NCBI RefSeq assembly: GCF_000306255.2
Contig: NZ_AKWY02000024.1
Coordinates: forward strand, 12,501 to 76,500
Reading direction: 5' to 3'
DNA length: 64,000 nt
DNA from: Leptospira noguchii serovar Panama str. CZ214
GTDB lineage: Bacteria; Spirochaetota; Leptospiria; Leptospirales; Leptospiraceae
Shown piece after piece: positions 8,952 to 19,900 of this stretch. The stretch's first letter is position 1. Each line of letters starts with the position of its first letter. Made by a program: the position numbers and the translations under genes. Under the pieces are notes generated by a model. It made no database searches. It was not told where the DNA came from and saw nothing but the letters and a program-made list of their open reading frames with translations.

Positions 8952-9937
8952 AGAGTTGTTGAAAAATTGGTAAAATTCTTGTACCGATACCTGAAGATAC
9001 AACTCTATGTGTAATGATATCGAAAGAAAAAGTTTTAAAGAATCTTAGAATGTCGCAAGCCTTGCTTGGTGTCTCCCATCAAGAATTCAAAACACTCTGC
9101 GTACCCTTTGGCCTTGCGTATTTATCTTTGAAAGAAGAAATAAAACATAATTTTACCAAAGGTAGAAAATCAATCTTACAGGATATAGAAGAGAATTTAT
9201 TTTTTATTCTTTTTTATCTAAAAACTTATCCGACCTACGACGTCTTGGGAGCGGTATTTAAAATGGATAGGACTACTGCTTGTAAGTTGGTAAAGCTTTT
9301 GGCGGAAGTTTTATTTCTTTCACTTGGTTCAATGAATACTCTTCCCGCAAATGAAATTTCCGATCTCAAAAAAAAGTTGAAGAAGTTAAAAAAACTGAAG
9401 TATGTAATCATAGATGGAACAGAAAGGCCCATCAGAAGGCCAACAGGTAAGGATTTACAAAAAGAATTCTACTCTGGAAAAAAGAAAAGACATACGATTA
9501 AAAACTTAATTTTGACAAATAAAGATAAAGCAATCTTATTCTTATCGAACACGATATCTGGTAAAACGCACGATCTTAAAGTTGCGGAGAATACGATGAT
9601 TACTTCTGCGATTCCTAAAGATGTGGTATGTATCCTTGACTCCGGTTTTGAAGGAATTGAAAAGACATCAAAAAAAGTGAATATTATCAAACCGAAAAAG
9701 AAACCTAAGAAAAGAGAACTTACCGCTACACAAAAAGCAAAGAATACAAGAATTAGTAAAAAAAGGATTTTCGTAGAAAATGCTTTTGCCGGTATTAAAA
9801 GATTTAGAATTACATCGGATGTCATTAGATGTTTTAGAAAAGACTTTAAACATCTCGTTTTTGTTTTAGCCGCAGGGCTTTGGAACCTTCATTTATTTTT
9901 TAATAAACGTTTTAATTACTAATTTTTCAACAACTCT
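8952..9937 (+). mobile_element. IS5-family (ISL2-type) element, copy 1, 986 bp
   Basis: Terminal inverted repeats AGAGTTGTTGAAAAATT at both ends, flanked by AAT on each side (8,949-8,951 and 9,938-9,940). A 3-bp ANT duplication is what the ISL2 subgroup of IS5 is reported to make. It is identical in length and protein to the inverted copy at 16,281. Its right edge sits exactly inside the codon series of a broken gene. Confidence 0.92.
9014..9922 (+). CDS. IS5/ISL2-type transposase (DDE_Tnp_4), copy 1
   Basis: 302 aa. An N-terminal HTH region (TYDVLGAVFKMDRTTACKLV) precedes a DDE catalytic domain: VIDGTERPIRRPTG (first D), the basic stretch YSGKKKRHTIKNLIL, CILDSGFEGIEK (second D) and FVENAFAGIKRFRITSD (E). 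All catalytic residues and the full frame are present, and the copy at 16,296 is identical, so the element is recent and potentially active; it could also move the MITEs in this window. Confidence 0.94.
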   Translation: MISKEKVLKNLRMSQALLGVSHQEFKTLCVPFGLAYLSLKEEIKHNFTKGRKSILQDIEENLFFILFYLKTYPTYDVLGAVFKMDRTTACKLVKLLAEVLFLSLGSMNTLPANEISDLKKKLKKLKKLKYVIIDGTERPIRRPTGKDLQKEFYSGKKKRHTIKNLILTNKDKAILFLSNTISGKTHDLKVAENTMITSAIPKDVVCILDSGFEGIEKTSKKVNIIKPKKKPKKRELTATQKAKNTRISKKRIFVENAFAGIKRFRITSDVIRCFRKDFKHLVFVLAAGLWNLHLFFNKRFNY

Positions 9938-10573
9938 AATGAAAAGAAGGTAAAAGAATATTTTGATAAAAGTAGAAATCAAATACTTTCGAAATACGAG
10001 GGTGATTATGATTTAGAGTCAGCTGAAACATATCAGAGAGTGGAACAAGAAGTCCGGCAAATTGCTGAAGAAACTGGGATATTGAACGAATTTACTTGGA
10101 ATTCTCCCGAGGCTCTGCGCGTTGCAGAGGTTTTCGATGATTTATCCAAATCTTTTTCCTTATTGAATGAAACTGACGAAGTTCAAATCGGAGAACGATC
10201 TCAAAAAATAATGATGCCTAAAGGAAAGGTTATCGATCTTATTCAAGTGCAGGAATCTCTTGTTCACTCTAAAAGTAAGACTAATGCAAAGGAAAAATTA
10301 ATTATTAAGAAAGCCGATTTTTTAGGAGAATCTAAGTGGGACTTTCGAGTAGGCAATCGAAGGGTCGAAGCAAAAATTGTCGATGAAGAATGGATGCAAA
10401 TGCTCCACAATCGAGAAATTAGATTAACAACCGGGGATTCACTTTTAGTAATTTTAAGAACTGAACTCGGCTTGGATAAAAATGGAAAATTAGTTACAAC
10501 GAAACATGAAATTGTGAAAGTTTTAAAGTTGGAAAATTCTTCTGGCGAGCTTCAGACTAATTTACCATTATGA
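9938..10573 (+). pseudogene. 3' part (210 codons) of a gene split by IS insertion and inversion
   Basis: The frame opens at the AAT target duplication and reads EKKVKEYFDKSRNQILSKYE, then RVEQEVRQIAEETG, with a C-terminal half containing KWDFRVGNRRVEAKIVDEEW and LTTGDSLLVILRTEL. A GTG at 10,040 gives only a 177-aa internal product. The missing 85 codons lie at 17,267-17,521 on the other strand, and the join is exactly in frame (restored length 295 aa). The family is not recognised. The restored gene overlaps the membrane-protein gene at 10,570 by 4 nt, so the two form a native pair. Confidence 0.85.
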
Positions 10574-10983
10574 AATTTAATCATGAATTTAATGCAAAAT
10601 ATATAATTATATCTGATATTTTTTTCATCATTGCACCTTTGATTATATACTTTTTAGTAAAGGCTAACGAAGGCGATATTCATGAGTTTTTCAGGTCACC
10701 AGATATTGGTTATGCAAATATAGTATTCTTTGGACAAACCTTAGTTAGATTTGTATCCGGCATCGCAAAAACTAGTAAAAAACTTAGCTGGCAATTTATT
10801 TCTTTGATCCTAACATTAATTATCGTTTTGGGTTTCCTTCCTTCTGCAGTGATCTTGATGATTTCTTTATCAAATAAATATAATTCGAATCTTTATATTT
10901 TTCAATGGATCTTATTTTTTGTCGCGATTATAATTTACTTTATTGTGGGTTCAATTGGACAAATGTATTTGGAAGAAGACTAA
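10570..10983 (+). CDS. Four-helix membrane protein, partner of the split gene
   Basis: 137 aa with about four hydrophobic segments: IIISDIFFIIAPLIIYFLV (near 12-30), NIVFFGQTLVRFVSG, a FISLILTLIIVLGFLPSAVI stretch near 80-100 and IFQWILFFVAIIIYFIVGSI (110-130). ATG overlaps the TGA of the preceding gene (ATGA), so translation is coupled. No family recognised. A soluble protein of about 295 aa plus a small membrane protein is a common layout of membrane-damaging defence or toxin pairs, but nothing here proves it. Confidence 0.6.
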   Translation: MKFNHEFNAKYIIISDIFFIIAPLIIYFLVKANEGDIHEFFRSPDIGYANIVFFGQTLVRFVSGIAKTSKKLSWQFISLILTLIIVLGFLPSAVILMISLSNKYNSNLYIFQWILFFVAIIIYFIVGSIGQMYLEED

Positions 10984-11102
10984 ATTAGAGCTAGGTCAAA
11001 AGATAAATTTGAAATTTGTGTTAGATTTTTAAGTCATTATAAAAGAAATCGAAAGAAAAGACTTTACTAAAGGATTAATTTTTACTTGAAATTAAATTCA
11101 GA

Positions 11103-11125
11103 TTGTATATCTTAGAAATATACAA
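11103..11125 (+). promoter_or_regulatory. Palindromic operator/promoter of brnTA
   Basis: Perfect 8-bp inverted repeat TTGTATAT (11,103-11,110) and ATATACAA (11,118-11,125) with a 7-base spacer, ending at the base before the brnT ATG. It includes TATATC, a plausible -10, with TTGAAA upstream near 11,085 as a -35-like box. This fits autorepression by the BrnT-BrnA complex. Confidence 0.55.
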
Positions 11126-11422
11126 ATGGAATTACCAGATTTAAGTCAAATTACAGGTTTTGACTGGGATTTAGGGAATATTGAAAAGAATTGGAAAAAA
11201 CATAAAGTAAAACCTGGTGAAATAGAGGAAATCTTTTTTAATGATCCTTTACTTGTAGTGACAGATGATTACCATTCAGGCAAAGATCGGTATATTGTTT
11301 TAGGAATTACGAATTCAGGGAGAAAGTTATTCGCTGTAATAACAATTCGCAAAGACAAGATCCGGCCTATCTCAGTACGTGAAATGACTCCGCGGGAAAG
11401 AAAGATCTATGAAAGCTCGTAA
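11126..11422 (+). CDS. brnT: BrnT-family toxin (type II toxin-antitoxin ribonuclease)
   Basis: 98 aa. Family hallmarks run the whole length: GFDWDLGNIEKNWKKHKVKP, EIEEIFFNDPLLVV, DDYHSGKDRYIVLGITNSGR, KLFAVITIRKDKIRPISVRE, then MTPRERKIYE. BrnT is a small RelE-fold RNase held inactive by BrnA. The start ATG has almost no leader and no clear RBS, so the transcript may be nearly leaderless. It overlaps the antitoxin gene by 14 nt. Confidence 0.85.
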   Translation: MELPDLSQITGFDWDLGNIEKNWKKHKVKPGEIEEIFFNDPLLVVTDDYHSGKDRYIVLGITNSGRKLFAVITIRKDKIRPISVREMTPRERKIYESS

Positions 11423-11681
11423 AAAAATACCTCATTTGAAATCAGAGAAGGGTGAAATTGATTTTTGGTCCAAGAATGATTCTGCGGACTATATCGATTA
11501 TTCTAAGGCTAAAAAAGTATCTTTTCCAAATTTAAAGCCTACGACAAAAATGATTTCACTTAGATTACCTGAAGCGCTAATTGATAGATTAAAAGTTATG
11601 GCGAATAAGAAAGACATTCCATATCAATCATTAATAAAGCTTTTACTTTCAGATAAAGTGGAAGAAGAACTTAAAAGATAG
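11409..11681 (+). CDS. brnA: BrnA-like antitoxin with ribbon-helix-helix domain
   Basis: 90 aa. The N-terminal toxin-binding part (EKGEIDFWSKNDSADYIDYS) is followed by a C-terminal RHH/CopG fold: PTTKMISLRLPEALIDRLKV, KKDIPYQSLIKLLLSDKVEE. RHH dimers bind palindromes, matching the operator at 11,103-11,125. It neutralises BrnT and co-represses the operon. The call rests on architecture and linkage. Confidence 0.8.
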   Translation: MKARKKIPHLKSEKGEIDFWSKNDSADYIDYSKAKKVSFPNLKPTTKMISLRLPEALIDRLKVMANKKDIPYQSLIKLLLSDKVEEELKR

Positions 11682-11738
11682 TGTAGGGTATCTAAGCTGT
11701 AATAGTCAAGATTAGATCAGACACTTCGTTCCTATTTA

Positions 11739-11929
<191 letters not shown>

Positions 11930-12340
11930 TGACTTATGCTCCGGAGCAATTCTTTTACTGCTTTTAAGTTTCGAAAATCGATAAGCTCCCTAAGGTTCTA
12001 ACCTCAACAGAAATTAGTAAACGACTGAAGATCTCTTACAAAGCTGCAGCACTCTTAAAGAAGAGATTTCAATGCTTTGCTTCGGAACAAAATCTTAAAT
12101 ACAAGAGACTTACCTTCGATGCTTTAGATCGTGAGTTCAAAGATTTCTCTTTGCCTGCTGATGAAGAAGCAGACGTAACTGAGGCAATGAAGGACAAACC
12201 TTACGTCTGTGCAGATATAGTTGTTTTGTATTCCGCGAGTGAAAGAGCCAACCAAGGTAGGAAGAGATATCGCCACAGCGGATCTACATCATCGATTTAC
12301 TTATCGGATAAATTGGGTGGAAAGCAAGTTGGAACCTTAG

Positions 12341-13202
12341 AGCCGGTCTCAAAACTACCTATCAAAAAAGTTAAAAGCAATGATAGAGCTTGCGAGATAA
12401 AGAGATGCAAGATAATTTTCAGATTTTCTTTCCCAACGAATTAGGATAGCCCTGAATCGATTGTGCCAACTGTTAGTTCTTTCAACGACAACGTCTAGGT
12501 TTTCCTTTATATTTACCGATGAGAGGCTTTTCACCTTTTTTCCGAATATGAGATTGAATGTTTCTTCTTTTGATTAAAACTTCTATATCTTTGAAATCAT
12601 AACCTTTATCTAAACAAATATGTTTTGGCTTCTTTCTTCTTTTTCCGGAAAATATTAGGATTGAATTCAACGTATCTTTTACACCGTGTTTGTCATGAAC
12701 GTTAGCTCCAGTCAATGTAATTGCCAAAGGAATTCCATTTCCATCTGTAAGAATATGCCGTTTAACACCTAATTTGGCACGGTCTGTAGGGTTTTTCCCA
12801 GTTAAGCTCCCCCTTTGGGAGCTTTAACCATTGCCGAATCCATCGAAGCCCAGTCCCATGCTATTTGATTCTTTACATCATAATATTTTAAAATAGATTT
12901 ATAAATCTTTTTGAATACTCCTGCTCGTTCCCATTCTTGAAATCTTCTGTGACAAGTTTGGCCTGATCCAAACTCATTCGGAATGGCACGCCACTGACAG
13001 CCTGTTTTCATTCGATAGATGATACCTGACATTACTACTCGTGTTGGTACTCGATTGCGACCTCCTTTCAGATTTACCTTTTCTTTCGGGATTAATGGGG
13101 CTATTTGTTTCCAAAGTGCATCCGGTATCTCTGAATAATATTTGTCCATTTCACATTGATATTATTACCCTTTCTCTCTACAAACAATTTTGAGACCGGC
13201 TT
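12341..13202 (-). mobile_element. IS5-family element (two-frame, IS427-like), nested in the IS1595-like gene
   Basis: Inverted ends AGCCGGTCTCAAAA / AAGCCGGTCTCAAAA, flanked by TTAG on both sides (12,337-12,340 and 13,203-13,206). The 862-bp length and two-ORF transposase on the minus strand fit IS5/IS427-type elements that use a +1/-1 frameshift. Confidence 0.85.
12370..13149 (-). pseudogene. IS5-type transposase, two frames plus a damaged C-terminus
   Basis: First frame 13149-12802: MDKYYSEIPDALWKQIAPLI, GGRNRVPTRVVMSGIIYRMK, WDWASMDSAMVKAPKGG. Second frame 12727-12482: AITLTGANVHDKHGVKDTL, KHICLDKGYDFKDIEVLIKR. The switch between them is probably natural programmed frameshifting. The second frame then stops early at KGKPRRCR; two lost bases in the expected RRWVVERTNSWHNRFR put the true C-terminus (down to FNFFDR near 12,370) out of frame, so this copy is dead. 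Confidence 0.8.
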
Positions 13203-13235
13203 TTAGTTCATACGATCGCTATCAAAGGTGGTCCG

Positions 13236-14290
<1,055 letters not shown>

Positions 14291-14294
<4 letters not shown>

Positions 14295-14617
14295 AGAAGG
14301 TAAAGAACTGGATCCTCAAAAAGCTATTTCGATTCCGATCCGAGCATTTTTATAAACTCTTGAGTCAGCAAAAGGGAATATGTTACCTTACGGGTAGAGA
14401 ACTCTACCCTGTGGATACTCTTGTTGAGCATATTGTTCCTTTACGTAAAGGTGGGGAACATGAGTTTAAGAATACTTGTTTGATCATCTCGCCACTTTCG
14501 AAGTTAAAACGCTATTATACTGAGGAAGAAATCGTTCATATTTCAGCAGACATTATCAAATATAAAGGGAATCAGTATGGATATAGAATCGGACGAAATT
14601 CTGGAAGAGGAAAGTAA
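14291..14617 (+). CDS. HNH endonuclease (passenger of the IS1595-like element)
   Basis: 108 aa. HNH fold: [40 protein letters not shown]. The EH of VEHIVPL is the metal-binding H and the NT of FKNTC the central N; the usual zinc cysteine pairs are mostly missing. It overlaps both neighbours (4 nt with the upstream frame, 41 nt with the downstream gene). HNH genes are carried by some IS1595-family elements as passengers. Confidence 0.75.
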
Positions 14618-15230
14618 GGCCTTTCCCAGATGGCTTGCACAATCTTTAGCCCAGAATCTAAATCGGAAACATCAATTCTTTCTTCGGGAAAATCGAAATG
14701 AATCAGTCTGGATTTCCTGGGGCAAAGCAGCGGAGAATGCTTGTAAGGCTCTTTTAACTTATATTACCCAGTTTAAGTTTAAACTAAGAAAGCAAAACTC
14801 TTATTGGAAATACAAAGCCATTTATGCTTCGAGTTTAATCAATAAAGTAGCCGTCAACGCAAGCCCTCAAAAGCGAATTCACTTGGTAGCCGATTTGCTA
14901 AATAACTACGCGAATAAACAAGAAGAATTCCATCCGGTAAATCCTATCGAATTACGAAAGATTCATCTGGAATGTAATCGGATCAATTGTTATGCTCGGG
15001 ACTTGAAAAATGAATTCGAAGAGTCTTTACCAAAGACTTGGGTCCAAGCCGCTCGTCGGAATTACCTTAGGATGTTGCGAACTGATTACGACTTTCCCGA
15101 AAGAGAATTTTCGGATTGGGATTTGTGCTTTCGATTTAATAGGGCAAGGCTCCGAAGATTGAGTGTAGACCCATGGGAGGAATGCATTGAGGAAAATCAA
15201 ATACGCTTCAATCGGTTTGGTGAGTCATAA
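14577..15230 (+). CDS. Unknown passenger protein; intact member of a three-copy family in this window
   Basis: 217 aa, basic and helical: VWISWGKAAENACKALLTYI, INKVAVNASPQKRIHLVADL, and a conserved end SLPKTWVQAARRNYLRMLRT, EREFSDWDLCFRFNRARLRR. Its start lies inside the HNH gene. Two decayed relatives occur at 5,018-5,212 (continued at 6,450-6,535) and 6,650-6,850, so the IS1595-like unit has probably inserted here more than once. No function recognised; co-transcription with an HNH gene suggests a nuclease partner or accessory. Confidence 0.6.
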   Translation: MDIESDEILEEESKAFPRWLAQSLAQNLNRKHQFFLRENRNESVWISWGKAAENACKALLTYITQFKFKLRKQNSYWKYKAIYASSLINKVAVNASPQKRIHLVADLLNNYANKQEEFHPVNPIELRKIHLECNRINCYARDLKNEFEESLPKTWVQAARRNYLRMLRTDYDFPEREFSDWDLCFRFNRARLRRLSVDPWEECIEENQIRFNRFGES

Positions 15231-15288
15231 GCTTTTTGAATTTCAGGGTAAATGTGTTATAGAGTAAAAACACTCGGTTTATCATTAA

Positions 15289-16008
15289 TTATCGGATACC
15301 ATATGAATCTTTAAGTTCTGAGGCGATATGATGTCGATATTTCTTAACCTTTTCTTTCGTTTTTAGTTTTGTTTTAGTCAGGTCGTAGAGAGTTTGATCA
15401 AAATGCGGATCAAGACCGTCATGACAAACTTTGCACAAGGTTATCAGGTTATTTTTGACAGTTAGACCGCCCATTGACCACGGTTTGATATGGTGTACGT
15501 GCAACTCAATATCGATATTCTCTTCTGGAGAGCGTCCACAAATTTTACATCGCCGATGGTCTCGATTGAGAACTTGCATTCTAAGTTTCGGTGACGGTTT
15601 ACGTTTGATTGCATCCTTCGGAGCTTCAACTACAGTGAATCCACCCCAAGAGTGGCGGAATGGTGTAACAGGAAGGCCAGCCGAAGATTCACCAAATATA
15701 TCGAAGTATAACCCGGAAACGATTGCTGCATGTCCGCCAATAAGAAGATACAATGAAAAATCTTCTTGAGAATTAATAATTGAGACATTCGACTTAAAGA
15801 ATTCTTTATACGCTTTTGTAACGATCGGTCGAGGCTTGCGAAGTTCTATTTCTTTTCCTTCAATGATTTGTAGCCCACACCACTGAGTTGCCGTTTCATA
15901 AAATATTTCTTCATTTTCATCAAGGCCGATAAACATGCCGAAATATACTTTGCTTTTTAGAATTGGATTGTGATTGAGTTTTACGGAAATTTCTTTATAA
16001 ATATCCAT
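15289..16008 (-). CDS. HNH endonuclease with unknown N-terminal domain
   Basis: 239 aa. The C-terminal HNH domain carries two zinc CxxC pairs and the catalytic core: RCKICGRSPEENIDIELHVH, HIKPWSMGGLTVKNNLITLC, KVCHDG. This is the McrA/restriction-type arrangement. The first 150 residues (YFGMFIGLDENEEIFYETAT at the start) are not recognised and may be the target-recognition or sensing part. It stands alone on the minus strand inside the inverted segment, followed by IS sequence; it was on the opposite strand before the proposed inversion. Confidence 0.8.
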   Translation of the reverse strand: MDIYKEISVKLNHNPILKSKVYFGMFIGLDENEEIFYETATQWCGLQIIEGKEIELRKPRPIVTKAYKEFFKSNVSIINSQEDFSLYLLIGGHAAIVSGLYFDIFGESSAGLPVTPFRHSWGGFTVVEAPKDAIKRKPSPKLRMQVLNRDHRRCKICGRSPEENIDIELHVHHIKPWSMGGLTVKNNLITLCKVCHDGLDPHFDQTLYDLTKTKLKTKEKVKKYRHHIASELKDSYGIR

Positions 16009-16280
16009 TATATCAGCTCTCTTGGGTCAATAATTTAAAAAGACTGAAAAGAAATTACTCCTTAAATGCTGCAAACGTTGAAGTAGAATATACTAGTAAG
16101 TAGTGCCGAAATACTCTTTCGCATTCAAGATCACTTTTACTTAATTTTGCAAATTAGAGTATAAATACATATTTTTGAGCTGTTGAAATTACAATTTAAA
16201 ATTTTAATTAAAACGAATAGTAAATTCAAGAACAATAAATGAATTAACGTAATTTAGAGATTTTCAGATTTCAATATATT
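16009..16280. other. Intergenic, 272 bp, between HNH gene and IS copy 2
   Basis: AT-rich, no open frame of note and no clear RNA. It contains the upstream region of the HNH gene. The motif GAGCTGTTGAAATT near 16,176 weakly resembles the IS5/ISL2 terminus and may be a relic. Confidence 0.4.
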
Positions 16281-17266
16281 AGAGTTGTTGAAAAATTAGT
16301 AATTAAAACGTTTATTAAAAAATAAATGAAGGTTCCAAAGCCCTGCGGCTAAAACAAAAACGAGATGTTTAAAGTCTTTTCTAAAACATCTAATGACATC
16401 CGATGTAATTCTAAATCTTTTAATACCGGCAAAAGCATTTTCTACGAAAATCCTTTTTTTACTAATTCTTGTATTCTTTGCTTTTTGTGTAGCGGTAAGT
16501 TCTCTTTTCTTAGGTTTCTTTTTCGGTTTGATAATATTCACTTTTTTTGATGTCTTTTCAATTCCTTCAAAACCGGAGTCAAGGATACATACCACATCTT
16601 TAGGAATCGCAGAAGTAATCATCGTATTCTCCGCAACTTTAAGATCGTGCGTTTTACCAGATATCGTGTTCGATAAGAATAAGATTGCTTTATCTTTATT
16701 TGTCAAAATTAAGTTTTTAATCGTATGTCTTTTCTTTTTTCCAGAGTAGAATTCTTTTTGTAAATCCTTACCTGTTGGCCTTCTGATGGGCCTTTCTGTT
16801 CCATCTATGATTACATACTTCAGTTTTTTTAACTTCTTCAACTTTTTTTTGAGATCGGAAATTTCATTTGCGGGAAGAGTATTCATTGAACCAAGTGAAA
16901 GAAATAAAACTTCCGCCAAAAGCTTTACCAACTTACAAGCAGTAGTCCTATCCATTTTAAATACCGCTCCCAAGACGTCGTAGGTCGGATAAGTTTTTAG
17001 ATAAAAAAGAATAAAAAATAAATTCTCTTCTATATCCTGTAAGATTGATTTTCTACCTTTGGTAAAATTATGTTTTATTTCTTCTTTCAAAGATAAATAC
17101 GCAAGGCCAAAGGGTACGCAGAGTGTTTTGAATTCTTGATGGGAGACACCAAGCAAGGCTTGCGACATTCTAAGATTCTTTAAAACTTTTTCTTTCGATA
17201 TCATTACACATAGAGTTGTATCTTCAGATATCGGTACAAGAATTTTACCAATTTTTCAACAACTCT
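16281..17266 (-). mobile_element. IS5-family (ISL2-type) element, copy 2, 986 bp, inverted relative to copy 1
   Basis: Same length, same terminal repeats and identical transposase as copy 1. Flanks are ATT on both sides (16,278-16,280 and 17,267-17,269), which is AAT in the element's own direction, the same as copy 1. Its right flank is the 5' part of the split gene whose remainder adjoins copy 1. Confidence 0.92.
16296..17204 (-). CDS. IS5/ISL2-type transposase, copy 2
   Basis: Same 302 residues as the copy at 9,014, with VIDGTERPIRRP, CILDSGFEGIEK and FVENAFAGIKRF as DDE motifs. Identity over the whole protein indicates recent duplication or gene conversion, which also makes homologous recombination between the copies easy. 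Confidence 0.94.
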   Translation of the reverse strand: MISKEKVLKNLRMSQALLGVSHQEFKTLCVPFGLAYLSLKEEIKHNFTKGRKSILQDIEENLFFILFYLKTYPTYDVLGAVFKMDRTTACKLVKLLAEVLFLSLGSMNTLPANEISDLKKKLKKLKKLKYVIIDGTERPIRRPTGKDLQKEFYSGKKKRHTIKNLILTNKDKAILFLSNTISGKTHDLKVAENTMITSAIPKDVVCILDSGFEGIEKTSKKVNIIKPKKKPKKRELTATQKAKNTRISKKRIFVENAFAGIKRFRITSDVIRCFRKDFKHLVFVLAAGLWNLHLFFNKRFNY

Positions 17267-17521
17267 ATTGTACTTTTTTGCTTTTAAAGAATCATCCTCT
17301 GGAATTTCAATCATGCTTTTAAGCCAAGTTGTGATCGATCCCAACTCAATATGATCCAAAATTTGTTTAACTTGTATTTTATCACCAACACTGTTCGCAA
17401 GAATGGTATCTAATTTATAAAACGTATCAATTGTTTTACCTAATGATGCGAAAACTCGACTAGGCTTATCGCTCTCAGGATTGTAATTTATTTTCACTGG
17501 GTATTTAATTTCTATTATCAT
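17267..17521 (-). pseudogene. 5' part (85 codons) of the gene split by IS insertion and inversion
   Basis: From ATG 17521: MIIEIKYPVKINYNPESDKP, then ILDHIELGSITTWLKSMIEI and EDDSLKAKKYN, at which point the IS begins (the frame then runs 20 codons into IS sequence). The last codon AAT is the target duplication. The remaining 210 codons lie at 9,941-10,573. No domain is recognised in either part. Confidence 0.85.
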
Positions 17522-17697
17522 AAGATCACCATAATTTATTTGGTCTTTCGCCTAACTCTAAATCATCAGCTGTCGTATAAACACATAAAAATAACCGAAT
17601 ATCATAAAATTCTGGAAATCCATCAATTTAAATAAAATCGAATCTTCCAAATACTAAGAAAACGCGCTCGACCCCGCCCGCTCTAAGCCCTGGGAGA

Positions 17698-17729
17698 ATG
17701 TCGCCTAATATTTCCGAGATAGGCGACAT
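17698..17729. terminator. Hairpin, 10-bp stem
   Basis: ATGTCGCCTA and TAGGCGACAT are perfect complements around a 12-base loop. There is no strong T-run on either side, so terminator function is uncertain; it lies at the end of the GNAT fragment. Confidence 0.4.
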
Positions 17730-17734
17730 GCGAA

Positions 17735-18066
17735 ATTTATATTTGTTTTTATAACAATTTTCTGAAGAATAAGTGTAGATTCTTCATACCCTAACGCTAA
17801 ATAAAAGTCTTTTGCTCTCCGAGTCGCCAATCCAATTAATTTTGACCCTCTATTTTTTCCCCATTCTTCGAAAGAAGTCATTAGGTTTTTAGCAAATCGA
17901 CGAACATTGTAAACAAAGTTGCTTAGAAACATCTGCAACTCTGCTCTTGCCAAGCCTCGACATAGAATACTTTTTCCACCAAAGGATTTAATATCTGCAA
18001 AGACGTGCTCTACTCTCGAACGAACTTTCGATAAATGTTTATTAAGAATTTTTGAATCGTTGGAAA
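17735..18066 (-). pseudogene. IS5-type transposase C-terminus fused to a GNAT acetyltransferase C-terminus
   Basis: The minus strand from about 18,066 reads LNKHLSKVRSRVEHVFADIK, ILCRGLARAELQMFLSNFVY, NVRRFAKNL, the end of an IS5-family transposase. From about 17,880 it continues without a stop into EEWGKNRGSKLIGLATRRAK and FYLALGYEESTLILQK, the acetyl-CoA-binding end of a GNAT protein. The two were joined by deletion or insertion; the 82-residue frame starting at 17,953 is debris, not a working gene. Confidence 0.6.
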
Positions 18067-18828
<762 letters not shown>

Positions 18829-18830
<2 letters not shown>

Positions 18831-18860
18831 CCTAGTAACGTTTTATTGGACACTTTTTTT
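18829..18860 (+). repeat. Solitary IS3-type terminal repeat
   Basis: AACCTAGTAACG, then TTGGACACTTTTTTTC, matches the ends of the IS3-type element at 5,213-6,449 (A[AG]CCTAGTnACG ... GGACACnTTTTT). No transposase sequence follows and no partner end was seen, so this is an IS relic or a one-ended deletion scar. Confidence 0.6.
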
Positions 18861-18984
18861 CTGCTTTAGAAATGGGTGTAATTTTGAACTAACAATTTCT
18901 GAAACCGAATCTATTTTTTTACTTTTAAGTTTCCTTGGGTATACGGCTTAATTACAACTTCTTCTTGAGGAAAAAGTGATCGTG

Positions 18985-19301
18985 AGGCTGATACATAGTG
19001 TTTAATAATTTCTATTATGTTATTTCTCGTTAACAGGAACAATTTCAATTCCACTCTTACTACTATTCCATGGCATTAACATAACTGGCCCGCTAATTTC
19101 TATAATGGCACGTGCTAACGAAATGGAACTCCGATTTTTCCTTTTGTAAAGCCTACGTCAAAAATTTTAAGAGATCTTCCATATATCAATAGCATTATCA
19201 ATTAATTCACAAAGTGCAATTTCAGCATTATAATCTGCAATGATCAAACGATACACATTTCTACTTGGGGCGACATCCTCACGCGATGCTTTATGTTTCA
19301 T
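18985..19301 (-). pseudogene. Fragment of a GHKL (Hsp90/MORC-like) ATPase
   Basis: From ATG 19,301 the first 44 codons read REDVAPSRNVYRLIIADYNA and EIALCELIDNAIDIW, the N-box helix (E..DN) of GHKL ATPases, before a stop. Further on, in another frame, comes ARAIIEISGPVMLMPWNSSK, SGIEIV. MORC-like GHKL proteins occur in prokaryotic defence and restriction-linked loci. Here only the start and a displaced middle survive. Confidence 0.5.
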
Positions 19302-19776
19302 ATTTTTATCTCGTTTAAATTAATTCAATATAAAAAACAGAATATAAAAATATCATAAAATTTTAAAAAAAACAATAAATTATAACATTCAATTATATAT
19401 ATATCAATATAAACATTTACTCATTTATAAAATTACAAAATGATTCATCTCTCATTCCAACTTTTCCACGAATCCTTAACCAAACCCATATCGCATAACC
19501 GAAGAACTATGATATACCTTTAAGCAATCCTGCACAAAACCACCATTCCAACCTACATCATTAAAATATTAAAAATCTAGTTTATAATAGTTTTATAAAA
19601 TTACAGATCAATACTGATATCTATATAATAGATTTTATATTTAAAAAATATTTATAGTCAAAAAAATTGCTGCTACCTATAAAATCAAGTATCGTAAATT
19701 CTTATCACAAAGTCTGTTTCAACACAAAACCTGAGGACTTTTTTATTTAACCTTTGAATACAACAAAAAATTCAAT
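19302..19776. other. Very AT-rich gene-free stretch, 475 bp
   Basis: Long A/T runs (for example around 19,330-19,440 and 19,560-19,680) and no supportable gene. It separates the accessory island from the chromosomal genes that follow. Confidence 0.4.
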
Positions 19777-19877
19777 AGAGTTATTGAAAAATGAATTCTC
19801 AATTTATTTCTGTTTTATAGAAGCGGTTGATTGAAGTAGTTTTATTGATCGTTACTATGAAACTCTTCAATAACTTT
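19777..19877 (+). repeat. MITE, copy 1, 101 bp
   Basis: Ends AGAGTTATTGAAAAAT and (reverse) AAAGTTATTGAAGAGT, flanked by AAT on both sides (19,774-19,776; 19,878-19,880). The interior TTTCTGTTTTATAGAAGCGG is shared with the other copies. The termini are those of the 986-bp IS5/ISL2 elements, so it is likely mobilised by their transposase. Confidence 0.8.
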
Positions 19878-19900
19878 AATATTGTTCAATTAGAGCAACT

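Noticed and set aside
9235..9825. Minus-strand frames in IS copy 1 (and the mirror frames in copy 2)
   Set aside because: Antisense shadows of the transposase, identical in both copies because the copies are identical.
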